Positions 48,160 through 57,596 are shown, counted from the stretch's first letter. The stretch is DNA of 64,000 bases from Rhizobiales bacterium CCH3-A5 (GCA_001556025.1 LSIB01000163.1:158925-222924), one strand, 5' to 3'. A program made the numbers and translations. The notes: generated by a model from the sequence alone, not told the origin.

Positions 48160-49605
48160 TCAGTATCTCGCCTCGCTCTCCTGCGGAATCCCGACATCGG
48201 GCAGGATTACGCCGAGCAGAGTCATGAAGTCCTGCTGCGCCAGCGCGCTGGCCTTGTCCATCAGCAGCGGCATCGGGTGCGAGGGCTCGACGCGGCGATA
48301 GAAGCGCGCGACCGCGCCCATCATCGCGACCGCCTCGCCGCGTGTCGCGGCCGGTGGGACGGGCATATCCTCCGCGATGTCGGCGGCGCCGCCATCGTCT
48401 CGTCGCCCGGCGTCCTCGCCGCCGTCCTGCTCCTGCTCGCCCTCGTCCTCGCGCCAGCTCCCGTCGGCGGACTCGTCCGCATAAGACCCGACGGCGGAAG
48501 GCTCGACCGGACCGGCGCCCTCCAGCGCGGCCAGCCTTCCGAGCGGCAGGTGGAAGCGGACGCTCTGGCCGAGCTCGATCGCGGCCCGCTCGACATGCTC
48601 CGGGAACATGGCCTGAATGACCTCGAACAGTGATTTTCCGATCAGATCCTGCGCCTGCGCGATCAGCAGCACGGCCGGGCTGGACGGTTCGGTGCCCCGG
48701 AAATAGCCGAGACTGGCGGCAAGGTTACGGCGGACATCGGCCACGCTGGCGCAGTCTCCCGCCGCGACATGCGCCGCCGGCTGCCCGGTCCCGCCCATGG
48801 TCGCATCAGCGGCCGGCTGCGGCATGTCGGCCACGCCGGGCGCGCGCCGCGCCACGGCCGCGTTCAGAAACGCGCCGATCTGGTCCAGCAGAGTCGACAG
48901 CCGTGTGCATTGCAGCGGCATGTCGCCCGTCTTCTGCGCCCAGACCGCAGCGATGCGCCTCAGCGCATCCTGCGCGCTGGCGATCCGGTCGCGCGCGGCG
49001 ACGAGTTCGGCCGGATCGACATCGTTGATCGCGGCCTGGATCGCGCCGGCGTCGGGATGCTGCTCGCCATCGACGAGCCGGATCTCGCCTGCGGCGACGA
49101 GCTGGCTGCGGAACGCCAGCGGGCCGAGACGGCGCGTGACCACGATCGGCGCATGCTGCAGCGGCAGCACGGCGGTCGCCATGTCGTCGAGGCTCTGCAG
49201 CGCGACCTCGCGCAGGATCGTATCGCCATCGATCGGCCTCGGATGCACGCCGTCCCAATGCGCTTCGAGCAGATCGGCGATCTGAGCGAGCGCCGCCGAA
49301 AAACCGGACATATCGCGATTCAGCAGGGCGTATTTCGCCGCCAGCACGAACAGGCGCAGGTCGCGGCTGCGGGCCAGCATCTTGCCGAGATCGGAAAAGG
49401 CGAGATTGAAGTCGATGCTCGACTTGTCGAAGGCGACCTGCCGGCCCTCGTCGTCGCGGCGGAAATAGGAACTCGGCAGCGCGACCTCGAGCCGCGCGAC
49501 CACGTTCTGGAAGTCCATGTCGTCTTCGAGGTCGGGACCGCATGGCTCGTCGGGCGAGAGCGGCCCGGCAAGATCGGCAAAGTTCAACCCGGCCATCGCG
49601 TCCAT
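48160..49605 (-). CDS. tssA: T6SS protein TssA (ImpA family)
   Basis: 481 residues from ATG 49605 (49596 is an alternative). The ImpA_N domain begins 'ADLAGPLSPDEPCGPDLEDD' and includes 'LAAKYALLNRDMSGFSAALAQIADLLEAHWDGVHP' (quoted: LEAHWDGVHPRP). The C-terminal third has a very acidic linker (Asp/Glu/Gly-rich near residue 395-425) before 'AVAMMGAVARFYRRVEPSHPMPLLMDKA' (quoted: FYRRVEPSHPMPLL). TssA caps or primes tube and sheath growth. First gene of the minus-strand T6SS block. Confidence 0.9.
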   Translation of the reverse strand: MDAMAGLNFADLAGPLSPDEPCGPDLEDDMDFQNVVARLEVALPSSYFRRDDEGRQVAFDKSSIDFNLAFSDLGKMLARSRDLRLFVLAAKYALLNRDMSGFSAALAQIADLLEAHWDGVHPRPIDGDTILREVALQSLDDMATAVLPLQHAPIVVTRRLGPLAFRSQLVAAGEIRLVDGEQHPDAGAIQAAINDVDPAELVAARDRIASAQDALRRIAAVWAQKTGDMPLQCTRLSTLLDQIGAFLNAAVARRAPGVADMPQPAADATMGGTGQPAAHVAAGDCASVADVRRNLAASLGYFRGTEPSSPAVLLIAQAQDLIGKSLFEVIQAMFPEHVERAAIELGQSVRFHLPLGRLAALEGAGPVEPSAVGSYADESADGSWREDEGEQEQDGGEDAGRRDDGGAADIAEDMPVPPAATRGEAVAMMGAVARFYRRVEPSHPMPLLMDKASALAQQDFMTLLGVILPDVGIPQESEARY

Positions 49606-49665
49606 CCGTATCCGGGGCGCGCCCGATCGCGGCCCGGCCACATCATCGCCGCGCCGGCTTCTGCG

Positions 49666-50253
49666 TCAATCGAGCTGGATGCGGGTTTCGACGCGGCGGT
49701 TGTCGCCGGCCAGCGGATCGGGCGCGATCGGCTTGGTCTGCCCGAAGCCGCGCGGCTGGAGCTTGGTGGCGTCGACCCCCTTTTCGCTGAGATAGCGCAC
49801 CACCGCCTGCGAGCGGCGGCGCGAGAGATCGAGATTATAGGGCGCGGTTCCGCTCGCATCGGTATGGCCATCGACGAAAAAGCGGCTGCCGACGAGCCTC
49901 GGATCCTTGAGCGCCTTGGCGAACTCGTCGAGGTTCACCTTCGCATCCGGCTCCAGCACGTCGGAATTGTATTTGAAGCGGACCACGAGGTCGAAGGCGG
50001 ACGCTGGCGTGGCCGGCTTGACCGCATGTCCGGCCTTGTCGCACTCGGCCTCGGTGCCGACACACAGGCCTCGCGTCGGACCCAGCCCCCGCGTCGAGCC
50101 GAAGGCGGGCCCGGCAGCCGGCGCGGCCGGCTTGAAATGATTGACGATGTCGTCGGCGCGATAGGTCTGCGCCGCCGCGCCGCCGGGGAAACCACCGACC
50201 AGCGCGCCGCAGAGACCGAGCATGACGCCGACGAGGGCTTGCCTGCGCACCAA
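49666..50253 (-). CDS. OmpA-family periplasmic protein
   Basis: 195 residues from TTG 50253 (GTG 50250 or an internal ATG near 50223 are alternatives). A signal peptide ('LVGVMLGLCGALVGGFPGGAAAQ') is followed by a short linker and a C-terminal OmpA peptidoglycan-binding domain ('FFVDGHTDASGTAPYNLDLSRRRSQAVVRYL', quoted: VDGHTDASGTAPYNLDLSRR; 'GFGQTKPIAP', 'NRRVETRIQL'). It lies in the tssA-vgrG divergent region. It may help anchor the T6SS to the wall, alongside the OmpA domain carried by TssL; no TssJ lipoprotein gene is present in the window. Confidence 0.85.
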   Translation of the reverse strand: MVRRQALVGVMLGLCGALVGGFPGGAAAQTYRADDIVNHFKPAAPAAGPAFGSTRGLGPTRGLCVGTEAECDKAGHAVKPATPASAFDLVVRFKYNSDVLEPDAKVNLDEFAKALKDPRLVGSRFFVDGHTDASGTAPYNLDLSRRRSQAVVRYLSEKGVDATKLQPRGFGQTKPIAPDPLAGDNRRVETRIQLD

Positions 50254-50358
50254 ACCCCTCCCATTCTAGCGGGCCGACGCCCGATTAGACGCCGTAACGT
50301 AATGCGGTTATGCTTGGCCGTCAACGTATTGAAAAATAGATCATTCGGGGCGCGCGAG

Positions 50359-52206
50359 ATGGCCGATGAACTTCTGCAGTCGCAAAGAATAGCCTCGTTT
50401 CAGGCGCCTTGCGGGCAACACGATTTCGCGCTGCTGAGTTTCGAGGCCGAAGAGGGGCTCAGCGAGCTGTTCAGCTACCGCGTCAGGGCGGCGAGCAAGA
50501 CCGAGAACGCCAATCTGCAGGCCATCATCGGCGAAAGATGCGTCATCTCGCTTGCCCTGAAAGACGGCAAGAAGCGGTTCTTCAACGGCATCCTCGTTCG
50601 CGCCGAATGGGTCGGCAAGCAGGACGATCTGCACATCTACAAATTCACGCTGAGGCCTTGGCTGTGGCTGCTCTCCCGGCGCGCCGACTGCCGCATCTTC
50701 AAGAATATGACCGCAGTGGATATCATCAAGAAGATTTTCGAGAAGGAGAGCAAGAACGATTTCCACGACGGCCTGACGGAGACGCCGCCTGAACTCGAAT
50801 ATTGCGTTCAGTATCGCGAAACGGACTTGGATTTTGTTTCACGATTGATGGAGAAATACGGGATCTATTACTATTTTCGACACACCGAATCCGGGCATAA
50901 GCTCGTCCTGTGCGATTCGCGCTCAGCCCATGACGTGGTCACGCCCTCCGTGGAAGCCCATGCGCAGGGTGGCAAGGACTTCCCCTTTCTCCCGAAGACG
51001 GGAGCGCCACGGCCGATCGAGCATCTCGAGGACTGGTCGGCGGAGCGCCGGTTGCGAACCGGGGTGGTGCAGCTCAGGGACTATGATTTCAAGAAGTCCG
51101 ACGCCGACCTGACAAGTCGCGTCGAGGACGGTCCCGACCGGGCCAAGACCTATGAGCGCTACGATTATCCGGGCGCCTATCTCGAACGCGGCGAAGGCGA
51201 CAATCTGGCGCGCGTCAGGGTTCAGGCCGACCAGGCGCGCGACGAGCGCCGGTTTGCCAACGGGGAGGCGCCGAGCCTTTTCCCCGGCGCGCTGATGGGG
51301 CTGGCTGACCATCCGACGCGAACGGAGAATGCAGAACATCTGGTTCTCTGGGCCTGGCACAGGCTCACGGGACAGCGCTATCGCTCGGCGGCGGGCAAGG
51401 ACGAGACCGTCTACGAGGGGCAATACGAGTTCCTGAAAAGCGAGAAGCGCTTTCGCGCGCCGCAAACCGCGCCGGCGCCGCTGATCATGGGCTGCCAGAC
51501 GGCCAAAGTGGTCGGCATCGACAACAAGGGCGAGGAAGGCGACATCGACGTCGACGAATACGGACGGATCCTGCTGCGCTTTCACTGGGACCGCGAGGAC
51601 AAGTCGACCTCGGCGCGCGTGCGGGTGGCGCAGCTCTGGTCCGGCAAGAACTGGGGCGGCCAGATCATCCCCCGCATCGGCCAGGAGGTCGTGGTCGATT
51701 TTCTGGAAGGCAATCCCGATTGGCCGCTGGTCACCGGCACGGTCGTGAACGACAGGCACATGCCGCCCTACGAACTGCCCGGAGCCAAGACCCAGTCGGG
51801 CCTGAAGTCGGAATCGACCGAAGGCGGCGGCCTGTCGGGGACCTACAACGAGGTCCGTTTCGAGGACGCAAGCGGCAAGGAGGTGCTGGGGCTGCGCGCC
51901 GAGAAGGACCATGAGATCGAGGTCCAGCATAAGGAAACGCGCACGATCGGACGACAATTCGGCAGCGGATCGTCGCGCGTCACCGAGATTCACAACGGCG
52001 ACGACAAGCTCGACATCTTCAACGGCAAGCTCGACATCACGGCGTCCAAGGAGATCGTGATGACGGTCGGCGAAAGCGTCATCCGCATGCTGCCGGCCAG
52101 CATCGAGATCAGTTCGCCCAACATCACGATCAAGAGCGTCGCCAAGACCGAGGTGCTGAGCGACGCCAGGGTCGTCGTCAACGGCGCGATGGTCCTGATC
52201 AATTGA
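50359..52206 (+). CDS. vgrG: T6SS spike protein VgrG (TssI)
   Basis: 615 residues from ATG 50359; the open frame runs far upstream only as a shadow of tssA. gp27-like part 'FELLSFEAEEGLSELFSYRV'-type opening ('LLSFEAEEGLSELFSYRVRA'), 'ADCRIFKNMTAVDIIKKIF', 'LEYCVQYRETDLDFVSRLMEKYGIYYYF' (quoted: YRETDLDFVSRLMEKYGIYY), then the gp5-like OB region 'VDEYGRILLRFHWDRE' and 'VRVAQLWSGKNWGGQIIPRI'. The C-terminal needle ends soon after 'ASIEISSPNITIKS' with no effector extension, so cargo probably docks via the PAAR protein. Confidence 0.95.
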   Translation: MADELLQSQRIASFQAPCGQHDFALLSFEAEEGLSELFSYRVRAASKTENANLQAIIGERCVISLALKDGKKRFFNGILVRAEWVGKQDDLHIYKFTLRPWLWLLSRRADCRIFKNMTAVDIIKKIFEKESKNDFHDGLTETPPELEYCVQYRETDLDFVSRLMEKYGIYYYFRHTESGHKLVLCDSRSAHDVVTPSVEAHAQGGKDFPFLPKTGAPRPIEHLEDWSAERRLRTGVVQLRDYDFKKSDADLTSRVEDGPDRAKTYERYDYPGAYLERGEGDNLARVRVQADQARDERRFANGEAPSLFPGALMGLADHPTRTENAEHLVLWAWHRLTGQRYRSAAGKDETVYEGQYEFLKSEKRFRAPQTAPAPLIMGCQTAKVVGIDNKGEEGDIDVDEYGRILLRFHWDREDKSTSARVRVAQLWSGKNWGGQIIPRIGQEVVVDFLEGNPDWPLVTGTVVNDRHMPPYELPGAKTQSGLKSESTEGGGLSGTYNEVRFEDASGKEVLGLRAEKDHEIEVQHKETRTIGRQFGSGSSRVTEIHNGDDKLDIFNGKLDITASKEIVMTVGESVIRMLPASIEISSPNITIKSVAKTEVLSDARVVVNGAMVLIN

Positions 52207-52213
52207 GCCGGCC

Positions 52214-52768
52214 ATGAGCAAACTGCGTTTCACCACCGCGCTGGAAGTGTTCGAGGCGTTTCCGGCCGCCCGCCAGCTCATCTCGGCCGCGCCAGAGCGC
52301 GCGCACCCGATCGCTTTCCTCTCGCGTCTTGCCGCCTCGGGGTCGGCGAAGGACGCGCTCGGCTTCGCGGCCTTCATCCTGCCGCGCCGGGAGGCGGTCT
52401 GGTGGGCGGTTCAGAGTTTGAAGATCATGCTGCCGGGCGCAGCGTCCGATCCCGGGCTCAAGGCCGCCGAGGCCTGGGTGCGGGAGCCCGGCGACGCGAC
52501 GCGACAGGCCGCGCTGGCCGCGGGCGAACGCGGCGACAGCGAGGCGCCCGGAACCTGGGCTGCGCTGGCGGCCGGCTATTCCGGCGGCAGCATGATCGCG
52601 TCCCATCCGGTGCCCAGCCCGCCCGACCTGACGGCGAAATCCGTCCGCATCGGCATCGTCCTCGCCTATGGCCGCGTGCCGGCGACGCAGCGCGAGGCCG
52701 TATTGCGCAGCAGCATCGAAGCGTGCATTCGTCTGGCCGATGACGATGGCGCAACGACAGGATCCTGA
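52214..52768 (+). CDS. Small T6SS-linked protein between vgrG and tagH (DUF6931-like, tentative)
   Basis: 184 residues, soluble and mostly helical, with no signal peptide. Conserved-looking segments are 'EVFEAFPAARQLISAAPERA', 'ALGFAAFILPRREAVWWAVQ' and 'MIASHPVPSPPDLTAKSVRIGIVLA'-like (quoted: PPDLTAKSVRIGIVLA). Small proteins of this type accompany vgrG and FHA genes in alphaproteobacterial T6SS loci, and the assignment to DUF6931 is from memory of that context. Seven bases after vgrG and 15 before tagH, so co-transcribed. A VgrG adaptor or chaperone role is a guess. Confidence 0.6.
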   Translation: MSKLRFTTALEVFEAFPAARQLISAAPERAHPIAFLSRLAASGSAKDALGFAAFILPRREAVWWAVQSLKIMLPGAASDPGLKAAEAWVREPGDATRQAALAAGERGDSEAPGTWAALAAGYSGGSMIASHPVPSPPDLTAKSVRIGIVLAYGRVPATQREAVLRSSIEACIRLADDDGATTGS

Positions 52769-52783
52769 CGGGAGCGGCGGCAG

Positions 52784-54118
52784 ATGGCGCTGACGCTCAC
52801 GATCGAGAATGCGACCTCGCTGCCCGATGGCGGGCCGCTCAGCGTTTCGCTCGGCGGCGGCCGCGGCATCGATATCGGCCGCGACGAGCATCTCGACTGG
52901 ACCCTGCCGGACCCAACGCGCGGCATCTCGAAGCGGCATTGCGAGATCCGCTTCCGCGACGGCGGCTACTGGCTGCGCGATGTCTCGACCAATGGCACCT
53001 TCGTCAACGGCGCGAGCAACCGCGTCCAGTCGCCCTACAGGCTGCGCCAGGGCGACCGTCTCGAGATCGGCCACTACATCATCGCGGTCACGCTGGACGA
53101 GGCGGGCAAGCCCGAGCCCGCGGCTTTCGAGCCGACGCCGGAGCCGCCCCGGCCCGAGCAGATCTGGGATGCGACCGAGGAGGCGCCGCCGCCGATACCC
53201 CGGCGCGACCTGATGCCGCCGAAGCATCACAGCCCGGTCCATGCCGGCTTCATCGACTGGGCGGCCGATATTCCCGCGCCTGTCGAGCACAGCCCGCCCG
53301 CACCGGTCCCGATGGCGTTCGCGCCGACGCCGGCCGACGATTTCGCCTGGGCTCCAGCGCAGCCGGCCCCGCTTGTGGCCGAGCCCGAGCCGCCGCCGCC
53401 AATCCCGACGCCGCGCCGGCCGAGCGCCCCGAGCGCGCCCGCGCCCGATCCCTGGGGCGAGCCCGCCGCAGCGCCCGAGCCGGTCACCGCGCCGGCAGCG
53501 GCCTATGCCGCCCCGCCACGCCCATCCGGACCGCCGATCCCGCCCGGCGAATTCCTGCAGCGCTTCGCGCGCGGGGCCGGCCTTCCAGCCGAGGCGCTGG
53601 CGAGCGACGACCCCGGCGCCTTCGCCGAGGAACTGGGCGCGCTGATGCGCGTCGTCGCTGTCGAGCTCAAGCAGTTGCTGGCGGCGCGCGCCGAGAGCAA
53701 GCGCATCGCCCGCAGCGCCAGCCAGACCATGATCCAGGCGCAGGACAACAACCCGCTCAAATTCTCGCCGACCGTCGACGACGCGATGCGGCTGATCCTG
53801 GGTCGGCCGACCAGCGGCTACCTGACGGCGCGAAAGGCCTTCGAGGAGAGCTTCCGCGATCTCAAGGCCCACCAGATCAAGACCTACTCGGCGATGCAGC
53901 ATGCGCTGCGCCTGCTGGTCGAGGATCTCGACCCCCAAGCCGTGACCGAGAGCATGCCGGCCGAGCGCGGCATCGAGGCGCTGATCGGCTCGCGCAAGGC
54001 CAAGCTCTGGGACGCCTATGTGGCGCGCTGGGACGCCAAGACCGCGCCCTATGAGGACGGGCTGGTCGATGCCTTTATGCTTTACTTCGCCGAATGCTAC
54101 GATCGCGGCGGGCGCTGA
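52784..54118 (+). CDS. tagH: T6SS-associated FHA-domain protein TagH (Fha)
   Basis: 444 residues. The N-terminal FHA domain holds 'IDIGRDEHLDWTLPD', 'GISKRHCEIRF' and 'LRDVSTNGTFVNG', which bind phosphothreonine. A long Pro/Ala-rich linker (about 110-250) leads to the TagH C-terminal domain ('GEFLQRFARGAGLPAEAL', 'NNPLKFSPTVDDAMRLILG', 'LWDAYVARWDAK'). In known systems it is the substrate read-out of PpkA phosphorylation, and PppA reverses this; both enzymes are encoded at the end of this locus. Confidence 0.92.
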   Translation: MALTLTIENATSLPDGGPLSVSLGGGRGIDIGRDEHLDWTLPDPTRGISKRHCEIRFRDGGYWLRDVSTNGTFVNGASNRVQSPYRLRQGDRLEIGHYIIAVTLDEAGKPEPAAFEPTPEPPRPEQIWDATEEAPPPIPRRDLMPPKHHSPVHAGFIDWAADIPAPVEHSPPAPVPMAFAPTPADDFAWAPAQPAPLVAEPEPPPPIPTPRRPSAPSAPAPDPWGEPAAAPEPVTAPAAAYAAPPRPSGPPIPPGEFLQRFARGAGLPAEALASDDPGAFAEELGALMRVVAVELKQLLAARAESKRIARSASQTMIQAQDNNPLKFSPTVDDAMRLILGRPTSGYLTARKAFEESFRDLKAHQIKTYSAMQHALRLLVEDLDPQAVTESMPAERGIEALIGSRKAKLWDAYVARWDAKTAPYEDGLVDAFMLYFAECYDRGGR

Positions 54119-54139
54119 GGGCGCGGACGACGCCGGTTT

Positions 54140-54649
54140 TCAGCCGCCGATGATCACGCTCTGAAGCCCCTTGGCGATCTTGTTGGGTGGGCCGAGCGCC
54201 TCGACGATCGTGTCGCCCATGCGGCAGGCGGCGAGACCGTTGATCAGCACGGTGCGCGAGCCGTCGACGACGACGCCGGGGCCGTGAGTCGGCACCGGCA
54301 GCGGCCCGAGCGGCGTCATGCACATATGGATGTCGGCCCCCCCGGCAGCGCCGGAGATCATCGATCCCATTGCTGCCGCCGCCGCCCCCTTCGCGGTCTC
54401 CTCGGCCGCCTTGGCGGCTGGCGCGCCAGGCGTGCCGTTGGCGGCCGTGCTGGCCGCCTTTGCGGTCTCCAGCACCGCATCCGAGGCTTGTTTGGCGTTC
54501 TGGATCGCGGCGGCCGCAGCCGCCGAGACGCCGCGCCACGCCTTCAGGCTGCCGATCATGACGTTCATGCTGGCCGGTCCCGGCTGGAGCACGCCTGGCA
54601 GCGGGTGGATGACGGGGTCGGTGATGCGCGCGGCCGGTCCCTTGGGCAT
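54140..54649 (-). CDS. PAAR-domain spike-tip protein with Ala-rich insert
   Basis: 169 residues from ATG 54649. The two halves of a PAAR-like fold are visible: 'PAARITDPVIHPLPGVLQPG' at the N-terminus and 'ADIHMCMTPLGPLPVPTHGPGVV' through 'GLAACRMGDTIVEALGPPNKI' at the C-terminus (quoted: HMCMTPLGPLPVPTHGPG, LAACRMGDTIVEALG). Between them (about residues 35-100) lies a helical Ala/Lys/Glu-rich insert. The protein should cap VgrG. It is the only gene on the minus strand within the plus-strand half of the locus, convergent with tagH. Confidence 0.85.
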   Translation of the reverse strand: MPKGPAARITDPVIHPLPGVLQPGPASMNVMIGSLKAWRGVSAAAAAAIQNAKQASDAVLETAKAASTAANGTPGAPAAKAAEETAKGAAAAAMGSMISGAAGGADIHMCMTPLGPLPVPTHGPGVVVDGSRTVLINGLAACRMGDTIVEALGPPNKIAKGLQSVIIGG

Positions 54650-54794
54650 GCTGGCCTCTGTCCTTGCTGACCGTTGCGTCAGGATCGCCGCCGACACGGC
54701 GGAAAGTCAACCAGCGACCGCGATGTCTGGAGGGTGACGCAGCGGCGGCTTTGCGTATAGGGTGCTTCGCGGGCCCCTCAACAGAGACTACCGA

Positions 54795-56132
54795 ATGTCC
54801 TGGTACAGCAAGGTCGTTTGGTCGGAAGGCCTTTTTCTGCGACCGCACCATCTTCAGCAGGGCGACCGCTACGTCGAAAACCTGCTGGAAAGCCGCGTCC
54901 GTCACGTCACCCCCTACCCCTGGGGTTTCTCGGTGCTGGAGATCGACCGCGACCTTGCCCAGCAGAGCAAGATCGGGCTCCGGCGCGCCGCGGGCGTGAT
55001 GCCGGACGGCACGCCCTTCGCGATGCCCGACACCAGCCCGCTGCCGGCCGCGATCGACGCGCCGGAGAACGCGGCCGGCCAGATCGCCTGGCTGTTCATG
55101 CCGCTGGCGGCCGCCAACACCCGCGAGGTCGAGGACGGTCTCAATGGCAGCGCCAGCCGCTATGTCCCCGCGACCGAGATGCTGATCGACTCGACCGCCT
55201 CGCTACGGATCGAGGAAGAGATCGACGTCGCCCATCCGCGCATGACGCTGGAATTGCGGCGCACGCCCAAGGCCGGCTTCGTGGGCTTAGCGCTCGGGCG
55301 CGTGCTGGAGGTGCGCGACCGCGCCATCCTGTTCGACGAGCGCTTCGCCCCGCCCCTGCTGGTCTGCAGCGCCTGGCCGGTGGTCGACGGCTGGCTCGAC
55401 CGGGTTATCGGCTGGATCGACAACAAGCTCGAGGAACTCGCCCGCTACGCCGCCGATCCGAGCGCCGGCGGCGGCCTGCAGAGCGCAGACTATTTCGTGC
55501 TGCAGATGCTGAACCGGCACATCCCGGTGCTCAAGCACATGCGCGCCTCGCGCTTCGTCCATCCGGAGCGGCTGTTCACCACCTTCCTCGCCATCGCAGG
55601 CGAACTCGCGACCTTCACCACGGCAGAGCGCCGCGCCCGCGACTACCCGGCCTATGATCATGATGATCTCGACGGCTGCTTCTCCCCGGTGATCCGGGAC
55701 ATCCAGGACTTCCTGTCGGCGCATCTCGGCCGCCGCGCCATCCGGCTCGAGATCACCGAGCGCGCGCCCAACGCCTTCATGTCGACGATCCGTGATCGCG
55801 CTTTGATGCGCAACGCCACGCTGGTGCTGGAAGTGGCGGCGCGCCGGCCGCTGACGGAAATCCAGTCGCAGTTCCCGCAACTGTTCAAGATCGGCCCCAA
55901 CACGAAAATGAACGAGATCGTCCATGCCCATCTGCCGGGCATCAATCTCGTCCATCTGCCGACGCCGCCGCCGCAGATCCGCGCGCTGACGGACCATGTC
56001 TATTTCTACCTCGACCGCACCTCGCCGCTCTGGCCCGAATTCAGCACGGCGAGCTCGATCGGCATGCATTTCTCGGGTGATTGGCCCGATCTCGAAATGG
56101 AGCTCTGGGCCGTGCTGGAGGGCAGGCGATGA
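54795..56132 (+). CDS. tssK: T6SS baseplate-membrane connector TssK
   Basis: 445 residues. Opening 'SKVVWSEGLFLRPHHLQQGDRY' is diagnostic of TssK/ImpJ (quoted: VVWSEGLFLRPHHLQQ); later 'LFTTFLAIAGELATFTT', 'IRLEITERAPNAFMSTIRD' and the C-terminal 'YFYLDRTSPLWPEFSTASSIGMHFSGDWPDL' (quoted: ASSIGMHFSGDWPDL) agree. Links the TssEFG baseplate to TssL/TssM. Its stop overlaps the tssL start (ATGA). Confidence 0.95.
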   Translation: MSWYSKVVWSEGLFLRPHHLQQGDRYVENLLESRVRHVTPYPWGFSVLEIDRDLAQQSKIGLRRAAGVMPDGTPFAMPDTSPLPAAIDAPENAAGQIAWLFMPLAAANTREVEDGLNGSASRYVPATEMLIDSTASLRIEEEIDVAHPRMTLELRRTPKAGFVGLALGRVLEVRDRAILFDERFAPPLLVCSAWPVVDGWLDRVIGWIDNKLEELARYAADPSAGGGLQSADYFVLQMLNRHIPVLKHMRASRFVHPERLFTTFLAIAGELATFTTAERRARDYPAYDHDDLDGCFSPVIRDIQDFLSAHLGRRAIRLEITERAPNAFMSTIRDRALMRNATLVLEVAARRPLTEIQSQFPQLFKIGPNTKMNEIVHAHLPGINLVHLPTPPPQIRALTDHVYFYLDRTSPLWPEFSTASSIGMHFSGDWPDLEMELWAVLEGRR

Positions 56133-57562
56133 GCGACCCGGGCGATCCGTTCGGCCGCTCGGACCGGACGATCATCAGGCCGAACCCGGCCGGACGGCGG
56201 CCTGCCCAGCCCGGGTCGCCGGCATCGACCGTCGCACCCTCGCCCTTCACGCCGCCGCCTCAAGCCCCTTCGCCCCAGCCAGCCTCGCCCAATGTTCCGG
56301 GCTCGGCCGACGACTGGCTCTCCAGCGCGCCGCCCCCGCCGCCGCGCCCACCACAGCGGGATTTGCCCGCCGGCGCAGCGCCCGGCCCCGCGCCGATCTT
56401 CACCCCCAATGCCAACCCGCTGCTGAAGGCGGCAGGCCCGCTGCTTTTGCTGTTCGGACGTCTGCGCGCCGCGATCAGCACCGCCCCGCCGGCGCAGCTC
56501 ATCGGGCAGGCCAGCGACGCGATCGAGGCGTTCGAGCGCGAGGTCCGCGCCGCCGGACTCTCGGCCGAAAAGTCGCGCGTGGCGAAATATGTGCTCTGCG
56601 CCTTCGCCGACGACATCGTCCAGAACATCCCCGGCGAGGGCCGGCAGCTCTGGACGCAGTACAGCATGCTCTCGCGCTTCTTCGGCGAGCGCGTCGGCGG
56701 CGTGCGTTTCTTCGAGGAGCTGGACAAGGCCAAGGCCGATCCGTCGGTCAATTACGACCTGCTCGAACTGATGCATGCCTGCCTCGCGCTCGGTTTCGAA
56801 GGCGTCCATCGCACCTCGGCCGGCGGCGCGGCCAATCTGCAGATGATCCAGCGCAACCTGTTCGAGACGCTGCGACGGGTGAAGCAGCCCGACCCGGAGC
56901 TCTCGCCGCGCTGGCAGGGCAAGGCGCTGGCCTCGCAGGTCGCGCGCTTCAAGGTGCCGGTCTGGTCTGTCGCCGCGATCGCGGGCGTCGCCGTGCTCGG
57001 GCTGTTCTTCGTTTTGCGCGCCCTGCTCGGCGGCAATGCCGAGGCCGCGGCGTCGGCGCTCCTCTCAGTGCATCCAAAGGGCGAACTCGGGATCGTGCGC
57101 CGCGTCTTCACCGCGCCGCCGCCTTTGCCGCCGCCTCCGCCCGAGCAGGCGAAAGTCTGCGCGACGGTCCAGCCGCCGATCGTCTGTCAGGTGACGCCGA
57201 ACCTGATCCTCGTCCGGCTCGTCGACATCACCCTGTTCGAACCGGGGCAGGCCGAGGTCAGGGCCGAGTTCCGACCGCTGATCGAGCGCATCGCCGCCGT
57301 GCTCAACGAGGAGGGCGGCGCGATCAAGGTGGTCGGCCACTCCGACAGCCAGCCGATCCGCACCGCGAAGTTTCCGTCGAACGTTCATCTCTCGCAGGCG
57401 CGGGCCAAGGCGGTCGGCGACCTGCTCAAGACCAAGCTCGCTCAGGCCGACCGCATCACCAGCGAAGGCAAGGGCGCCGACGCGCCGATCGCGCCCAACA
57501 CCACGCCGGACGGGCGGGCCAAGAACCGGCGCGTCGAAATCCTGATCCAGCGGACGAGTTGA
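56129..57562 (+). CDS. tssL: T6SS inner-membrane protein TssL (DotU) with OmpA extension
   Basis: 477 residues. A Pro-rich cytoplasmic N-terminus leads into the DotU domain ('NPLLKAAGPLLLLFGRLR', 'YVLCAFADDIVQNIPGEGRQLWTQYSMLSRFF', quoted: LCAFADDIVQNIPGEG), then a single membrane segment 'VAAIAGVAVLGLFFVLRAL'. A periplasmic OmpA-like peptidoglycan-binding domain follows ('AIKVVGHSDSQPIRTAKFPS', 'NRRVEILIQRTS'). TssL with a built-in peptidoglycan anchor is known and can replace a separate TagL. Confidence 0.95.
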   Translation: MSDPGDPFGRSDRTIIRPNPAGRRPAQPGSPASTVAPSPFTPPPQAPSPQPASPNVPGSADDWLSSAPPPPPRPPQRDLPAGAAPGPAPIFTPNANPLLKAAGPLLLLFGRLRAAISTAPPAQLIGQASDAIEAFEREVRAAGLSAEKSRVAKYVLCAFADDIVQNIPGEGRQLWTQYSMLSRFFGERVGGVRFFEELDKAKADPSVNYDLLELMHACLALGFEGVHRTSAGGAANLQMIQRNLFETLRRVKQPDPELSPRWQGKALASQVARFKVPVWSVAAIAGVAVLGLFFVLRALLGGNAEAAASALLSVHPKGELGIVRRVFTAPPPLPPPPPEQAKVCATVQPPIVCQVTPNLILVRLVDITLFEPGQAEVRAEFRPLIERIAAVLNEEGGAIKVVGHSDSQPIRTAKFPSNVHLSQARAKAVGDLLKTKLAQADRITSEGKGADAPIAPNTTPDGRAKNRRVEILIQRTS

Positions 57563-57596
57563 GGAGCTTAGCCTGCATGACGACCGGGGACCAGAC

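Noticed and set aside
48085..48160. Sigma-54 promoter upstream of tssB
   Set aside because: A GG and a GC can be found but the spacing is not the required -24/-12 distance.
48769..50358. Long N-terminal extension of the VgrG frame
   Set aside because: It is an open shadow of tssA and the OmpA-family gene on the other strand; the VgrG family begins at the 50359 ATG.
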